Assembly: GCA_010024875.1 (NCBI GenBank) | Contig: RGFZ01000005.1 | Location: 16,415-80,414 of the forward strand | DNA from: Oxalobacteraceae bacterium | Lineage (GTDB): Bacteria; Pseudomonadota; Gammaproteobacteria; Burkholderiales; Burkholderiaceae_D | Direction of reading: 5' to 3' | Length of the DNA stretch: 64,000 bases | Shown here: in pieces, positions 43,369 through 53,045 of the stretch | How the letters are laid out: every line of letters starts with the position of its first letter | Numbering within the stretch: the first letter of the stretch is position 1 | Translations under genes and position numbers: made by a program | Notes under the pieces: generated by a model | Told to the model about the DNA's origin: nothing | What the model saw: the letters and a program-made list of their open reading frames with translations, nothing else | Databases searched by the model: none

Positions 43369-43584
43369 ATGGAAGACAGTGAACGTTTACAAAAAACGCT
43401 GAGCGAACTGAGATCAGCACAGTCTCGGCTTGACCAATTAGATCAGGATCAGTCTGCGCTATTGGAGCGCCTGGACAAGGCGCGTCGTGCTCAACGGCGG
43501 ATCAGTTACTACCTCGCAGCCCTGGTGGTGCTATGCGCTGCGATTACCGCAGTGGCGGTCTATGTGCTTGCAAAAATGGTGTAA
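43369..43584 (+). CDS. Small coiled-coil membrane protein of unknown function
   Basis: A 71-residue protein. Residues 1-45 form a charged heptad-like helix (LQKTLSELRSAQSRLDQLDQ) and 48-69 form one transmembrane helix. ATG 43369 follows GGAAACACC. It lies between the PRTase gene and the oppositely oriented tRNA-Leu. It is not recognised as a named family and is probably a real gene by its composition and spacing. Confidence 0.55.
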   Translation: MEDSERLQKTLSELRSAQSRLDQLDQDQSALLERLDKARRAQRRISYYLAALVVLCAAITAVAVYVLAKMV

Positions 43585-43610
43585 TGGCGCAGCGACTAGG
43601 CTCGTGGGCG

Positions 43611-43646
43611 AAAAAAAAGAGAGTTCGCTGTCGCAAACTCTCTTTT
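43611..43646 (-). terminator. Terminator for tRNA-Leu
   Basis: On the minus strand AAAAGAGAGTT pairs with AACTCTCTTTT around a short loop, and the T-run extends to eight bases. It begins eight bases beyond the tRNA 3' end. Confidence 0.88.
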
Positions 43647-43653
43647 ACGGATG

Positions 43654-43738
43654 TGGTGCCCACGGAGGGACTCGAACCCCCACACCTTGCGGCACATGGA
43701 CCTGAACCATGCGCGTCTACCAATTCCGCCACGTGGGC
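43654..43738 (-). tRNA. tRNA-Leu (anticodon CAG)
   Basis: An 85-nt class II tRNA. The acceptor stem GCCCACG pairs with CGTGGGC, followed by an encoded ACCA end. The anticodon arm CATGG-TTCAGGT-CCATG gives CAG, which reads CUG Leu codons. The T arm is GGGGGTTCGAGTCCCTC, and a variable arm is present. A strong promoter lies just upstream and a terminator just downstream. Confidence 0.97.
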
Positions 43739-43751
43739 CAAAGAAGGCGAG

Positions 43752-43779
43752 ATTATAGCGGAATAATCCTCCAAGTCAA
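43752..43779 (-). promoter_or_regulatory. Sigma-70 promoter of tRNA-Leu
   Basis: On the minus strand TTGACT (43779-43774) and TATAAT (43757-43752) are separated by 16 bases, close to consensus. The -10 ends 14 bases before the mature 5' end of the tRNA. Confidence 0.85.
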
Positions 43780-43941
43780 CCTGATCGCCGCCAAAGCGGG
43801 TGTCCTACAGCAGGCGCAAATATCTGAGATCGGATGGAGTTAGGGAGTGTGCTTGCATGCTTTCGTCGCGATTTTCAGCAAAGGCAAGGTTCGTCCGTTA
43901 CACTATGGTGGTTTTTTCTTATTCATTGTCCCCCGCATCTT

Positions 43942-46185
43942 TTGAGCCAATACCCGTACAGCATCCCCAGCCGCGAAGAAATCCTCGGCATACTTCGCAA
44001 GGCTTCTGATCCGCAGACCAGCGCATCAATCGCCCGTGCATTGTCCGTCAAGGAATCCGAGCTCGATGGACTAAATCGCCGTCTCGCCGCGATGGAGAGA
44101 GATGGGCAGATCAAGCCGGACCGCAAAGGTCACATTCAGCTGGCTAACACCGCTAATTTCATCGAGGGCAGGGTGTCCTGTCATCGCGATGGCTACGGCT
44201 TTCTGATCCCCGACGAGGGCGATGACATTTTCCTGCCCGAGAAAGAGATGCAGAAGGTCTTGCACGGTGACCGGGTGCAGGTACGGGTCACTGGTGTGGA
44301 TCGCCGAGGTCGCCCGGAAGGTACCATTGTTGAAGTCCTTGCGCGCGCCAATACGCATGTGATCGGCAGACTGATGCATGAGAATGGTGTGTGGATCGTC
44401 GTGCCTGAGGACAAGCGCATTGGTCACGACATACTCCTCACGGGCGGTCCCGGCAAAGCCAGAGCAGGGCAAGTGGTCAGTGTAGAACTGACCGAGCAAC
44501 CCTCGCGTTACACCCAGCCGATCGGAAAGATTGCCGAGGTGCTGGGCGAGATCGACGATCCCGGTATGGAGATCGAGATCGCAGTACGCAAGTACGGCGT
44601 GCCGCATGAATTCTCTGACGACGCCAAAAAATTAGCGGCCAAGCTGCCGTCGGAGGTCGGCCCCGCCGATCTTGACGACCGGGTCGATCTACGCGACGTA
44701 CCCCTGGTCACCATCGATGGTGAAGATGCGCGCGATTTTGATGATGCGGTGTACTGCGAACCGATCAAGCTCGGTCGCACCAAGGCCTACCGACTGATCG
44801 TGGCGATTGCCGATGTCAGCCATTATGTGAAGCCCAACGATGCGCTGGATCAGGACGCGCTGGAACGCAGTACTTCGGTCTATTTTCCGCGTCGTGTGAT
44901 CCCCATGCTGCCCGAGAAGCTGTCTAACGGGCTGTGCTCGCTGAACCCCGAGATCGACAGGCTGACACTGGTCTGCGATGCGGTGATCACCGCCAAAGGC
45001 GAGATCAAGGCCTACCAGTTCTACCCTGCGGTGATTCATTCCGCTGCACGACTCACCTATAACGAAGTCGCAGCCATCCTCGGTAACACGCGCGGGCCGG
45101 AAGCCGCGCGCCGAGCGCCGCTGCTACCGCATCTCCAGCATCTGTATGGGCTCTACCTGGTACTGTTGCAGGCACGCCATCAGCGCGGAGCGATCGATTT
45201 CGAGACCACCGAGACCTATATCGTCTGTAATGCCGCTGGCAAGATCGAGCAGATCATTCCGCGCACCCGGAACGATGCGCATCGTCTGATCGAAGAATGC
45301 ATGCTGGCTGCGAATGTCTGCGCTGCGGATTTCATGGAACGGCATGAACACCCGGGCATGTACCGCATCCACGCAGGCCCCACGGAAGAAAAGCTCAATC
45401 AGCTGCGCACTTACGATGCCTATGCGCATTTCACCAGCCCGATACGTCGCTACCCCGATTTGCTCACGCACCGGGCGATCAAGGCCATCCTGCAAGGCAA
45501 GCGATATCACCCTAGGGGCATCGCGACCGAGGATTTGAATCTGCAGTTGTCGCCAGCTGCGCGCAAGATGCAGGCTAAAGATCGCGCCGCGGGCAAGCGC
45601 AAGGCCGAAGGCGATCTCGCGATCTGGGAATCGCTGGGTATCCATTGCTCCGCCAATGAGCGTCGTGCCGATGAGGCCTCGCGTGATGTTGAGGCTTGGC
45701 TGAAATGTTATTTTGTGCGTGACAAACTGGGTGAAGAATTTACTGGAACCATCTCCGGCGTCGCCTCATTCGGCATCTTCGTTCAGCTCGATGCACTGTT
45801 CATTGAGGGCATGGTGCATGTCACGGAACTAGGTGCTGATTACTTTCAGTACGATGAAGCGCGGCATGAGCTGCGAGGTGAGCGTACCGGCATCCGCTAT
45901 CAGCTGACCGATCGCGTGACCGTGCAGGTCAGTCGTGTGGATCTTGATGCGCGTCGTATTGATTTGCGCCTGGTACACGAGCCTGGCATACGCACTCAGC
46001 TTAAGAATGAGGCGCGACGCGCCGACGATATGAACGCACGTACCGGTAATTTCGGTGCGAAGAAGGCCGCAAAAAAAGCCTCCAAGAAGAAAGCAGCGCC
46101 CGCCAAGCCAGCGACAGCGAAGGCGCGCACAGCTGCGCGGGCGGTGAAGTCCGGTGCGCGCACTGGCCGCAAGAAACGGAAGTAA
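43942..46185 (+). CDS. rnr: Ribonuclease R with an internal in-frame loss
   Basis: A 747-residue 3'-5' exoribonuclease. Domain order is: winged helix (about 5-60), cold-shock/OB domains (about 65-235), RNB catalytic domain with DGEDARDFDDAVY (about 254), S1 domain (about 590-675) and a Lys/Ala-rich basic tail. At 45409 the text reads EEKLNQLR joined directly to TYDAYAHFTSPIRRYPD. Relatives have about 55 more residues there, ending in a conserved stretch of the form LLRSMxQAxYxPxNxGHFGLA. The frame is kept but part of the RNB core is absent, so activity is doubtful. Start TTG 43942 (SQYPYSIPSREEIL) is inferred from the family; no ribosome site is clear. Confidence 0.88.
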   Translation: MSQYPYSIPSREEILGILRKASDPQTSASIARALSVKESELDGLNRRLAAMERDGQIKPDRKGHIQLANTANFIEGRVSCHRDGYGFLIPDEGDDIFLPEKEMQKVLHGDRVQVRVTGVDRRGRPEGTIVEVLARANTHVIGRLMHENGVWIVVPEDKRIGHDILLTGGPGKARAGQVVSVELTEQPSRYTQPIGKIAEVLGEIDDPGMEIEIAVRKYGVPHEFSDDAKKLAAKLPSEVGPADLDDRVDLRDVPLVTIDGEDARDFDDAVYCEPIKLGRTKAYRLIVAIADVSHYVKPNDALDQDALERSTSVYFPRRVIPMLPEKLSNGLCSLNPEIDRLTLVCDAVITAKGEIKAYQFYPAVIHSAARLTYNEVAAILGNTRGPEAARRAPLLPHLQHLYGLYLVLLQARHQRGAIDFETTETYIVCNAAGKIEQIIPRTRNDAHRLIEECMLAANVCAADFMERHEHPGMYRIHAGPTEEKLNQLRTYDAYAHFTSPIRRYPDLLTHRAIKAILQGKRYHPRGIATEDLNLQLSPAARKMQAKDRAAGKRKAEGDLAIWESLGIHCSANERRADEASRDVEAWLKCYFVRDKLGEEFTGTISGVASFGIFVQLDALFIEGMVHVTELGADYFQYDEARHELRGERTGIRYQLTDRVTVQVSRVDLDARRIDLRLVHEPGIRTQLKNEARRADDMNARTGNFGAKKAAKKASKKKAAPAKPATAKARTAARAVKSGARTGRKKRK

Positions 46186-46203
46186 AGCCACGGGCAACCG
46201 TCA

Positions 46204-46950
46204 ATGAAAACCAGACATATCTTCGGCTTTCATGCTGTAGCGGCGCGCATACGTCACGATGCATCCTCGATCGAGGAAATCTACGTTGATGCAGCGCGCC
46301 ATGATCGTCGTATGGGTGATCTGCTGCGCGCGGCGAAGGCCGCGAATGTGCGCATCATTCACGCCGATGATCAGCGCCTTGACGCGATGGTCGGAACACG
46401 CAGGCATCAGGGCGTGGTTGCTCGTGCAGGAGAGCTCTCGCTGGCACGCAATCTGGCCGAGCTGATCGATGGCATCCAAGGCCCGCCCCTGTTGCTGCTG
46501 CTCGATGGCGTGACCGATCCTCATAATCTGGGCGCCTGCCTGAGGGTGGCCGATGGCGCCGGTGCTCACGCCGTCATCGCGCCCAAGGACAGGGCCGTCG
46601 GCCTGAATGCCACCGCTGCCAAGGTCGCCAGCGGCGCGGCAGACACTGTGCCCTACATCACCGTCACCAATCTTGCGCGCGCGATGCGCGAATTGCAGGA
46701 GCATGACATCTGGCTGACCGGCACGGCAGACGATGCCGAACAAAGCCTGTATGGCGTCGATTACACCGGCGGCACGGCGTTTGTGATGGGTTCGGAGGGC
46801 GAGGGCATGCGCCGCCTGACCCGGGAGCATTGCGACCGTCTGGTGAGCTTGCCCATGATGGGATCGGTCGAGAGCCTGAATGTCTCGGTCGCCTCGGGCG
46901 TCTGCCTCTACGAGGCGCGGCGACAACGGTTGTCCGCTGCCGCCATCTGA
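46204..46950 (+). CDS. rlmB: 23S rRNA (guanosine-2251-2'-O)-methyltransferase
   Basis: A 248-residue SPOUT-class methyltransferase. An N-terminal substrate-binding domain ([20 protein letters not shown]) precedes the knotted SPOUT domain with [35 protein letters not shown] and a final [18 protein letters not shown]. It follows rnr by 18 bases, the usual rnr-rlmB pair. Intact. Confidence 0.95.
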   Translation: MKTRHIFGFHAVAARIRHDASSIEEIYVDAARHDRRMGDLLRAAKAANVRIIHADDQRLDAMVGTRRHQGVVARAGELSLARNLAELIDGIQGPPLLLLLDGVTDPHNLGACLRVADGAGAHAVIAPKDRAVGLNATAAKVASGAADTVPYITVTNLARAMRELQEHDIWLTGTADDAEQSLYGVDYTGGTAFVMGSEGEGMRRLTREHCDRLVSLPMMGSVESLNVSVASGVCLYEARRQRLSAAAI

Positions 46951-47024
46951 TTTACGACCCTGTCAGGGTGGACGCGAGCAAATCCCCTAAAATTGCAGCT
47001 TCAACTCCAACACGTTTCCAGATC

Positions 47025-47774
47025 ATGTTCAGCCGTTTAAGGGAAGACATCGCCAGCATCAGGGAGCGCGACCCCGCTGCCCGTAGTACCTGGGAGGTGC
47101 TGACGTGCTACCCGGGGCTGCATGCGATCGTCATGCATCGCTGGGCGAATGCCTGCTGGCGCGCTGGCTTCAAATGGCTGGGCCGCTTCATCTCGCATAT
47201 CGCGCGCGGTCTTACCGGCATCGAGATCCATCCCGGCGCCACCATTGGCCAACGCGTGTTCATCGATCATGGTTTTGGTGTGGTGATCGGCGAGACCGCT
47301 GAGGTCGGTGATGACTGCACGATTTATCAGGGCGTGACTCTGGGCGGTACCTCGTTGTTCAAGGGGGCGAAGCGCCATCCCACGCTGGGTCGTGGCGCGA
47401 TCATTGGTGCTGGCGCGAAAGTACTTGGTGCGTTTACTGTGGGCGAGGGCGCGAAGGTTGGCTCGAATGCGGTGGTGGTGAGAGAAGTCCCGCCAGGTGC
47501 GACTGCGGTCGGCAATCCGGCCCGGGTGATTGAAAAAGAAAGCGAACAGTCAAAAGATGAAGCGGCCGCTCGCATGTTCTCGGCCTATGGCATTACGCCG
47601 AATGGTGATGATCCGCTATCGAAGGCATTACACGGCTTGATCGACAATGCAGCCTCTCAAGAGCTGCAGTTGGTGAAGATCGTCGCGGCGCTGAAGGAAG
47701 CAGGGATTGCGTGTGAGGTGGTGCCTGAGCTCGACCAGTTCAACAAGGAACGGTTGAACAAGCTGGTGGAGTAA
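47025..47774 (+). CDS. cysE: Serine O-acetyltransferase
   Basis: A 249-residue first enzyme of cysteine synthesis. The left-handed beta-helix of hexapeptide repeats (IHPGATIGQRVFIDHGFGVV, IGETAEVGDDCTIYQ) carries the catalytic His/Asp region. The N-terminal helical part is short, and a C-terminal extension of about 70 residues follows, as in the short CysE of Burkholderiales. ATG 47025 is chosen because the upstream frame overlaps rlmB. Confidence 0.92.
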   Translation: MFSRLREDIASIRERDPAARSTWEVLTCYPGLHAIVMHRWANACWRAGFKWLGRFISHIARGLTGIEIHPGATIGQRVFIDHGFGVVIGETAEVGDDCTIYQGVTLGGTSLFKGAKRHPTLGRGAIIGAGAKVLGAFTVGEGAKVGSNAVVVREVPPGATAVGNPARVIEKESEQSKDEAAARMFSAYGITPNGDDPLSKALHGLIDNAASQELQLVKIVAALKEAGIACEVVPELDQFNKERLNKLVE

Positions 47775-47830
47775 TCGGAATATTTTGCTGGCTGGGATGA
47801 CGAGAGTGGACGTCGCCACCCTGAACACCG

Positions 47831-48604
47831 TCAGACCAGCGACAGTTGGGATCCATGAACACCGATAGTCTTTAACGCGCCATCAAGATCCATCGCGATC
47901 CACCCGCCTCGCACGAGCTTCCCCTCGAAATCCCAGTCTGGCAAAACATACCGCATGCCCCCGGCAGTTTGATGCACCCCCGGCCGGTGCGTATGCCCGT
48001 GAATGATCTGCGTCACACCATAGGTGCTGAACAAGCGCTCAATCTCTGCGGGATTGACATCCATGATCTCCATAGACTTCTCTTGTTGCGCAGCGCGACT
48101 GCCTTCCCGCATGCTCTCGATGAGCGTCTTGCGCTCGGCCAGCGGTTTTGCGAGAAAGGACTGCTGCCATGCAGGATCGCGCACCTGCTGGCGAAATCCC
48201 ATGTAAGCGGTATCGTCGGTACATTGCGCATCACCGTGCACCAGTAAGATCTTTTGATGTGTGAATTCGGCGATATGCGGCTCGTGCAGCAGCGTGAGGC
48301 CAGCCTCATCGGCAAACACAGGTCCGACCAGGAAGTCGCGGTTGCCGGCGATCCAATACAGCTTGACTCCGCGCTCGGATAAAAGACGCAATGCATCGCA
48401 CAGCTTTCGATTGAAAGGCGTCTGCAAGTCATCATCGCCAGCCCAGTACTCAAAGATATCGCCCAGCAAATACAGCGATGAGGTACGAGTTGCTTCGGTC
48501 TGCAAAAAACGAAAGAAGGCATCAGTCGTACGCGGCATGCCGGCATGCAGATGCAGGTCTGAAACGAAAAGCGCAACCGTCTCGGGTTGCGCTTTGGCTG
48601 CCAT
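47831..48604 (-). CDS. lpxH: UDP-2,3-diacylglucosamine hydrolase
   Basis: A 257-residue metallophosphoesterase of lipid A synthesis. Metal ligands are in FVSDLHLHA, GDIFEYWAGDD, GNRDF, VHGD and HGHTHRPG. ATG 48604 (MAAKAQPE) has GAGG upstream. An alternative ATG at 48622 (MNEAKSM) has no ribosome site. Last gene of a minus-strand ppiA-ppiB-lpxH group; convergent with cysE. Confidence 0.93.
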   Translation of the reverse strand: MAAKAQPETVALFVSDLHLHAGMPRTTDAFFRFLQTEATRTSSLYLLGDIFEYWAGDDDLQTPFNRKLCDALRLLSERGVKLYWIAGNRDFLVGPVFADEAGLTLLHEPHIAEFTHQKILLVHGDAQCTDDTAYMGFRQQVRDPAWQQSFLAKPLAERKTLIESMREGSRAAQQEKSMEIMDVNPAEIERLFSTYGVTQIIHGHTHRPGVHQTAGGMRYVLPDWDFEGKLVRGGWIAMDLDGALKTIGVHGSQLSLV

Positions 48605-48639
48605 TGATTTGGCCTCGTTCATGCGTCGCGTAAAGGAAT

Positions 48640-49128
48640 TCAGACGACTTCTGCTTTTTCGATCACGACATCGTCGACCGGCACATCAGAGAACATGCTG
48701 CGACGACCCGTCTTGACCGCGCGAATTTCGTCAACGACGTCCATGCCCTCGGTCACCTTGCCGAATACGGCATAACCCCAGCCATCGGAGCCGGGGTAGT
48801 TAAGAAAATCATTGTCGCCGACATTGATGAAAAACTGTGCCGTGGCCGAGTGCGGATCCGAGGTGCGGGCCATCGCAATGGTGTAGCGATCATTAGTCAG
48901 GCCATTGTCAGCCTCGTTGTCGATGGGGTCTTCGGTGGGCTTTTGCTTCATTCCCGGTTCGAAGCCTCCGCCCTGGATCATGAAACCATCGATCACTCGG
49001 TGAAAGATGGTGCCGTCGTAGTGGCCGGACTTCACATAGCTGATGAAATTTTCCACGGATTTCGGCGCTTTGTCGGCATCGAGTTCGATGGTGATCTTGC
49101 CGTGGGTGGTGGTGAGAACGACGGTCAT
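48640..49128 (-). CDS. ppiB: Cytoplasmic peptidyl-prolyl isomerase B (cyclophilin)
   Basis: A 162-residue cyclophilin without a signal peptide. The active-site residues are in [15 protein letters not shown] and the hydrophobic pocket segment [20 protein letters not shown] 49128 has AGGAG upstream. It lies 32 bases after ppiA and is about half identical to it by eye. Confidence 0.93.
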   Translation of the reverse strand: MTVVLTTTHGKITIELDADKAPKSVENFISYVKSGHYDGTIFHRVIDGFMIQGGGFEPGMKQKPTEDPIDNEADNGLTNDRYTIAMARTSDPHSATAQFFINVGDNDFLNYPGSDGWGYAVFGKVTEGMDVVDEIRAVKTGRRSMFSDVPVDDVVIEKAEVV

Positions 49129-49160
49129 GGTAGGGCTGCTCCTGCTTCTGGATTAACAAT

Positions 49161-49724
49161 TCATTCAATGATGGCTGCGGACTCGATCACGACATTTGCT
49201 TTCGGCTTGTCTCGGCGATCAGTCTCGACAGACTTGATCTTGTCCACCGTTTCCATGCCGCTGATGACTTTGCCGAATACCGCATAGCCCCAGCCATCCT
49301 GTCCCGGGTAGTCGAGGAAGGCATTGTCGTTTACATTGATGAAGAACTGCGCGCTGGCGGAATGCGGATCAGGCGTGCGTGCCATCGCGATAGTGTAGGC
49401 GCGGTTCTTGAGGCCGTTCTTGGCCTCGTTCTGGATCGGTGCGCGAGTGGGTTTTTCGCGCATGTTGGTGTCGTAGCCGCCACCCTGGACCATGAAGCCG
49501 TTGATCACGCGGTGAAACACGGTGCCGTTATAAAAGCCTGATTTAACGTAGGCCAGAAAATTCTCTACTGTCTTGGGCGCTTTGTCCGGATACACCTCGA
49601 TGACGAGATCACCCATACTGGTTTTCATTGCGACTTTGGGTGCGGCCTCGGCGCTAGCTGCGGCGGTGATGGCGGCAAGCACTGCGACAGAAAAAAGCTT
49701 CAGGATCTGACGACGAAACAGCAT
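49161..49724 (-). CDS. ppiA: Periplasmic peptidyl-prolyl isomerase (cyclophilin)
   Basis: A 187-residue cyclophilin with a signal peptide (about 1-27, [20 protein letters not shown]...AEA). The catalytic stretch is [16 protein letters not shown], and the pocket segment is [23 protein letters not shown] precedes ATG 49724. It is divergent from cysS across about 220 bases that hold both promoters (a TATACT at 49816 is a possible cysS -10). Confidence 0.93.
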   Translation of the reverse strand: MLFRRQILKLFSVAVLAAITAAASAEAAPKVAMKTSMGDLVIEVYPDKAPKTVENFLAYVKSGFYNGTVFHRVINGFMVQGGGYDTNMREKPTRAPIQNEAKNGLKNRAYTIAMARTPDPHSASAQFFINVNDNAFLDYPGQDGWGYAVFGKVISGMETVDKIKSVETDRRDKPKANVVIESAAIIE

Positions 49725-49943
49725 GGTGGTTTCCTTGTGTGAGGGCAGGGTCAGACAGAGTTTGTCTGGATGGTTTGACCCGAGTCACGCCAGTAAGTGG
49801 CGTTTGCTTCGATGTTATACTTCAGCAAAACGCACATTTTAGCAAAATCCTGCCACGCCAATTCCTGGCATCACGTGGCTTACGGCAGGCGACGTGTCGC
49901 GCCCGCTCTCAGTGCGCGCTGCCCCCAATCCTCGCAACTATCC

Positions 49944-51332
49944 ATGAGTGCACTGAAGATCTACAACACGCTGGCCCGTGACAAAGTGGCTTTTGTTCCC
50001 ATCGAGCCGGGCAAGGTGAAGATGTATGTGTGCGGAATGACAGTCTACGATTACTGTCATCTTGGGCATGCGCGCGTGATGGTGGTATTCGACATGGTGC
50101 AGCGCTGGCTGCGCGCACAGGGCTACCAGGTCACGTATGTGCGCAACATCACCGATATCGATGACAAGATCATCCGCCGCGCAGTCGAGAATGGCGAGCG
50201 TATTTCTCAGTTGACCGACCGTTATATCGCGGCGATGAATGAAGATGCCGATGCGCTGGGTGTGCAGAGGCCAGATCACGAGCCTCGGGCTACCGCCTTC
50301 GTTCCCCAGATGCTGTCATTGATCAGCAAGCTGGAGACCCATGGGCTCGCCTATCAGGCCAGTGATGGCGACGTGAATTTTTCGGTCCGTGATTTCAATG
50401 GCTACGGCAAGCTGTCCGGCAAATCGCTGGATGATCTGCGTGCCGGCGAGCGCGTCGATGTGGCCACGACCAAGCGTGACCCCCTCGATTTCGTGCTCTG
50501 GAAATCGTCGCGCGACGATGAACCCGATGAAGTCAAATGGCCATCCCGGTGGGGCAGCGGTCGCCCTGGCTGGCATATTGAATGCTCGGCGATGTCGTGC
50601 GAACTGCTGGGCGAGCAGTTTGACATTCATGGCGGCGGACAGGACTTGCAATTCCCGCATCATGAGAACGAGATCGCGCAGTCCGAGGGTGCGCACGGCC
50701 ACCGTTTCGTTAACTACTGGATGCACAATGGCTTTGTGCGCGTCGACGATGAAAAAATGTCCAAGTCGTTGGGCAATTTCTTCACCATACGCGAAGTGCT
50801 CAAGAAGTTTGATCCAGAAGTGGTGCGCTTTTTCATCCTGCGCGCGCACTATCGCAGCCCGCTGAATTATTCAGACGTGCATCTGGACGATGCACGGTCT
50901 GCGCTGACCCGCCTGTACACCGCGCTTAAAGATACCGAGGCCGACCACCATCCGCTGGATTGGGAAGAGCCTCATGCAAAGCGTTTTGCCGAGGCGATGA
51001 ACGACGATTTCAACACCCCGATCGCGATCGCTTGCCTCTTTGATCTGGTCACCGCAGTCAACCGCGACAAATCATCGGCACTGGCGCGTCAGCTCAAGGC
51101 TCTGGGTGGCGTGATCGGCTTGCTGGGCCGTCAGCCACAAGCTTTTTTGCAGGGACGCTCTGTCGCGGGTGGTTGGTCGGATGAACAGGTCAGCGTGCAG
51201 ATCGCCGCGCGCGCGCAGGCCAAGAAAGACAAACAATTTGCCGATGCCGACCGTATCCGTGCCGAGCTGCTGGAGCAGGGTATCGTGCTCGAGGACAAAC
51301 CGGGTGGTATCACTGAATGGCGCAGGGCCTGA
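49944..51332 (+). CDS. cysS: Cysteinyl-tRNA synthetase
   Basis: A 462-residue class I synthetase. The HIGH motif is CHLGHAR, KMSKS is [10 protein letters not shown], and the zinc ligands lie in [17 protein letters not shown] and FPHHENE. ATG 49944 (MSALKIYNT) is the family start. The frame is open upstream to 49797, but that part is not conserved. Intact. Confidence 0.96.
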   Translation: MSALKIYNTLARDKVAFVPIEPGKVKMYVCGMTVYDYCHLGHARVMVVFDMVQRWLRAQGYQVTYVRNITDIDDKIIRRAVENGERISQLTDRYIAAMNEDADALGVQRPDHEPRATAFVPQMLSLISKLETHGLAYQASDGDVNFSVRDFNGYGKLSGKSLDDLRAGERVDVATTKRDPLDFVLWKSSRDDEPDEVKWPSRWGSGRPGWHIECSAMSCELLGEQFDIHGGGQDLQFPHHENEIAQSEGAHGHRFVNYWMHNGFVRVDDEKMSKSLGNFFTIREVLKKFDPEVVRFFILRAHYRSPLNYSDVHLDDARSALTRLYTALKDTEADHHPLDWEEPHAKRFAEAMNDDFNTPIAIACLFDLVTAVNRDKSSALARQLKALGGVIGLLGRQPQAFLQGRSVAGGWSDEQVSVQIAARAQAKKDKQFADADRIRAELLEQGIVLEDKPGGITEWRRA

Positions 51333-51346
51333 GATGAGCAAGCGAC

Positions 51347-51988
51347 ATGAACAAAACACCTGAAATTCTGCTGGTGCCGCATTACTGGGAGCAGGCCAAG
51401 GCCGAGCTGATGAAGCGCGACCGCATCATGAAAAAGCTCATCCCGCGTTTTGGCGACCTGCGGCTGGTGCGCCGGGGCGATCCCTTCATGACGCTTGCGC
51501 GTTCCATCGTCGGACAGCAGATCTCTGTCAAGGCCGCGCAGGCGGTCTGGGAGCGCGTGATGGTCGCTTGTCCGAAGATGACGCCCGCTCAGGTCAAGCG
51601 ACAGGGGCAGGTCAAGCTGGCAGCCTGCGGACTCTCCAAGCGCAAGGCCGAGTATTTGCTTGATCTGGCAGCGCATTTCACCGATGGCAGCATCCACGAG
51701 AAAGACTGGAGCTCGATGGAGGACGAGGACGTCATCGCCGAGCTGATACAGATTCGTGGCATCGGTCGCTGGACGGCCGAGATGTTCTTGATTTTCAATT
51801 TGCTAAGACCAAATATTTTTCCCTTGGATGACCTTGGCCTGATGAAGGGCATCAGCGTGAATTACTTTTCCGGCGAGCCCGTCTCCCGTAGCGATGCGCG
51901 CGAGGTCGCTGCTAACTGGGAGCCCTGGAGGACCGTCGCGACCTGGTATTTATGGCGCAGTCTGGACCCGATACCGGTAGAATACTGA
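51347..51988 (+). CDS. DNA-3-methyladenine glycosylase (HhH-GPD family)
   Basis: A 213-residue AlkA-like base-excision glycosylase. It has the helix-hairpin-helix LIQIRGIGRWTAEMFLIF (about 125-142) followed by the catalytic Asp region FPLDDLGLMKG. The N-terminal part (DPFMTLARSIVGQQISVKAA) matches the compact, single-domain form. It starts 14 bases after cysS. Confidence 0.9.
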   Translation: MNKTPEILLVPHYWEQAKAELMKRDRIMKKLIPRFGDLRLVRRGDPFMTLARSIVGQQISVKAAQAVWERVMVACPKMTPAQVKRQGQVKLAACGLSKRKAEYLLDLAAHFTDGSIHEKDWSSMEDEDVIAELIQIRGIGRWTAEMFLIFNLLRPNIFPLDDLGLMKGISVNYFSGEPVSRSDAREVAANWEPWRTVATWYLWRSLDPIPVEY

Positions 51989-51995
51989 TTGTGTA

Positions 51996-52012
51996 AATGC
52001 CATATTGGCATT
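51996..52012. promoter_or_regulatory. Small perfect hairpin before accA
   Basis: AATGCCA (51996-52002) and TGGCATT (52006-52012) are perfect inverted copies around a TAT loop. There is no clear T-run, so it is a weak terminator at best and could also be a protein site. Confidence 0.3.
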
Positions 52013-52070
52013 ATCTTTGCGCGGGGCTGCGTGAGTGAGCCGCACCCGGTCACGGATACAAGGAGCTTAT

Positions 52071-53045
52071 GTGAGCAAAACCACCTTCCTCGGATTTGAG
52101 CAGCCTATCGCTGAGCTGGAATCCAAGATCGAAGAACTGCGCTTCGTGCAGGAAGACTCGGCCGTTGATATCTCCGAAGAGATCGATCGGCTGTCCCAGA
52201 AAAGCCAGCAGCTGACCAAAGATCTGTACAGCAAGCTGACGCCCTGGCAGGTGTCCCAGATCGCGCGTCACCCCCAGCGGCCGTACACGATGGACTATGT
52301 GAACGAGATCTTCACCGATTTCCATGAGCTTCACGGCGACCGTTCGTATGCCGATGATCTGTCCATCGTTGGCGGTCTGGCGCGCTTCAATGGACAGGCG
52401 TGCATGGTGATTGGCCATCAGAAAGGGCGTGACACCAAAGAGCGTGCGATGCGCAACTTCGGCATGCCCAAGCCCGAAGGCTATCGCAAGGCGATGCGCC
52501 TGATGAAGCTAGCAGAGAAATTCGGCTTGCCGGTATTTACTTTCGTCGACACGCCCGGTGCCTTCCCCGGTATCGACGCCGAAGAGCGCGGTCAGTCGGA
52601 AGCCATTGGCCATAATCTGTACGTGATGGCTGAACTCAAAGTGCCTTTGATCGCGACCATCATCGGCGAAGGTGGCTCGGGCGGCGCGCTGGCCATTGCG
52701 GTCGGCGATGCGGTGCTGATGCTGCAGTACGCGACCTACTCCGTGATATCGCCTGAGGGCTGCGCCTCCATCTTGTGGAAGACGGCAGAGCGTGCCTCTG
52801 ATGCCGCCGAAGCGCTCGGCCTGACCGCGCATCGTCTGAAGGCGCTGGACCTGATCGACAAGATCGTCAACGAGCCGCTAGGCGGCGCGCATCGTGATCC
52901 CAAACAGATGGCCGTGCTGCTCAAGCGCGCGCTGGCTGATACGCTGCGTCAGTTCCAGGGCGTCAAGACCAAGGACCTGATCTCAGCCCGCCATGACAAG
53001 CTAATGAGCTATGGCAAATTCAAGGAACTCAACGCGTCTGAATAA
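52071..53045 (+). CDS. accA: Acetyl-CoA carboxylase carboxyltransferase subunit alpha
   Basis: A 324-residue subunit for malonyl-CoA synthesis. Family marks are [20 protein letters not shown], the crotonase-fold oxyanion region [20 protein letters not shown], and [20 protein letters not shown]. The GTG at 52071 follows AAGGAG and gives [11 protein letters not shown]. Its 3' end overlaps the tilS start by 35 bases. Intact. Confidence 0.96.
   Translation: MSKTTFLGFEQPIAELESKIEELRFVQEDSAVDISEEIDRLSQKSQQLTKDLYSKLTPWQVSQIARHPQRPYTMDYVNEIFTDFHELHGDRSYADDLSIVGGLARFNGQACMVIGHQKGRDTKERAMRNFGMPKPEGYRKAMRLMKLAEKFGLPVFTFVDTPGAFPGIDAEERGQSEAIGHNLYVMAELKVPLIATIIGEGGSGGALAIAVGDAVLMLQYATYSVISPEGCASILWKTAERASDAAEALGLTAHRLKALDLIDKIVNEPLGGAHRDPKQMAVLLKRALADTLRQFQGVKTKDLISARHDKLMSYGKFKELNASE

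Noticed and set aside
43544..43774. Short open frames on both strands over tRNA-Leu
   Set aside because: They cover the tRNA, its terminator and its promoter; no independent evidence of coding.
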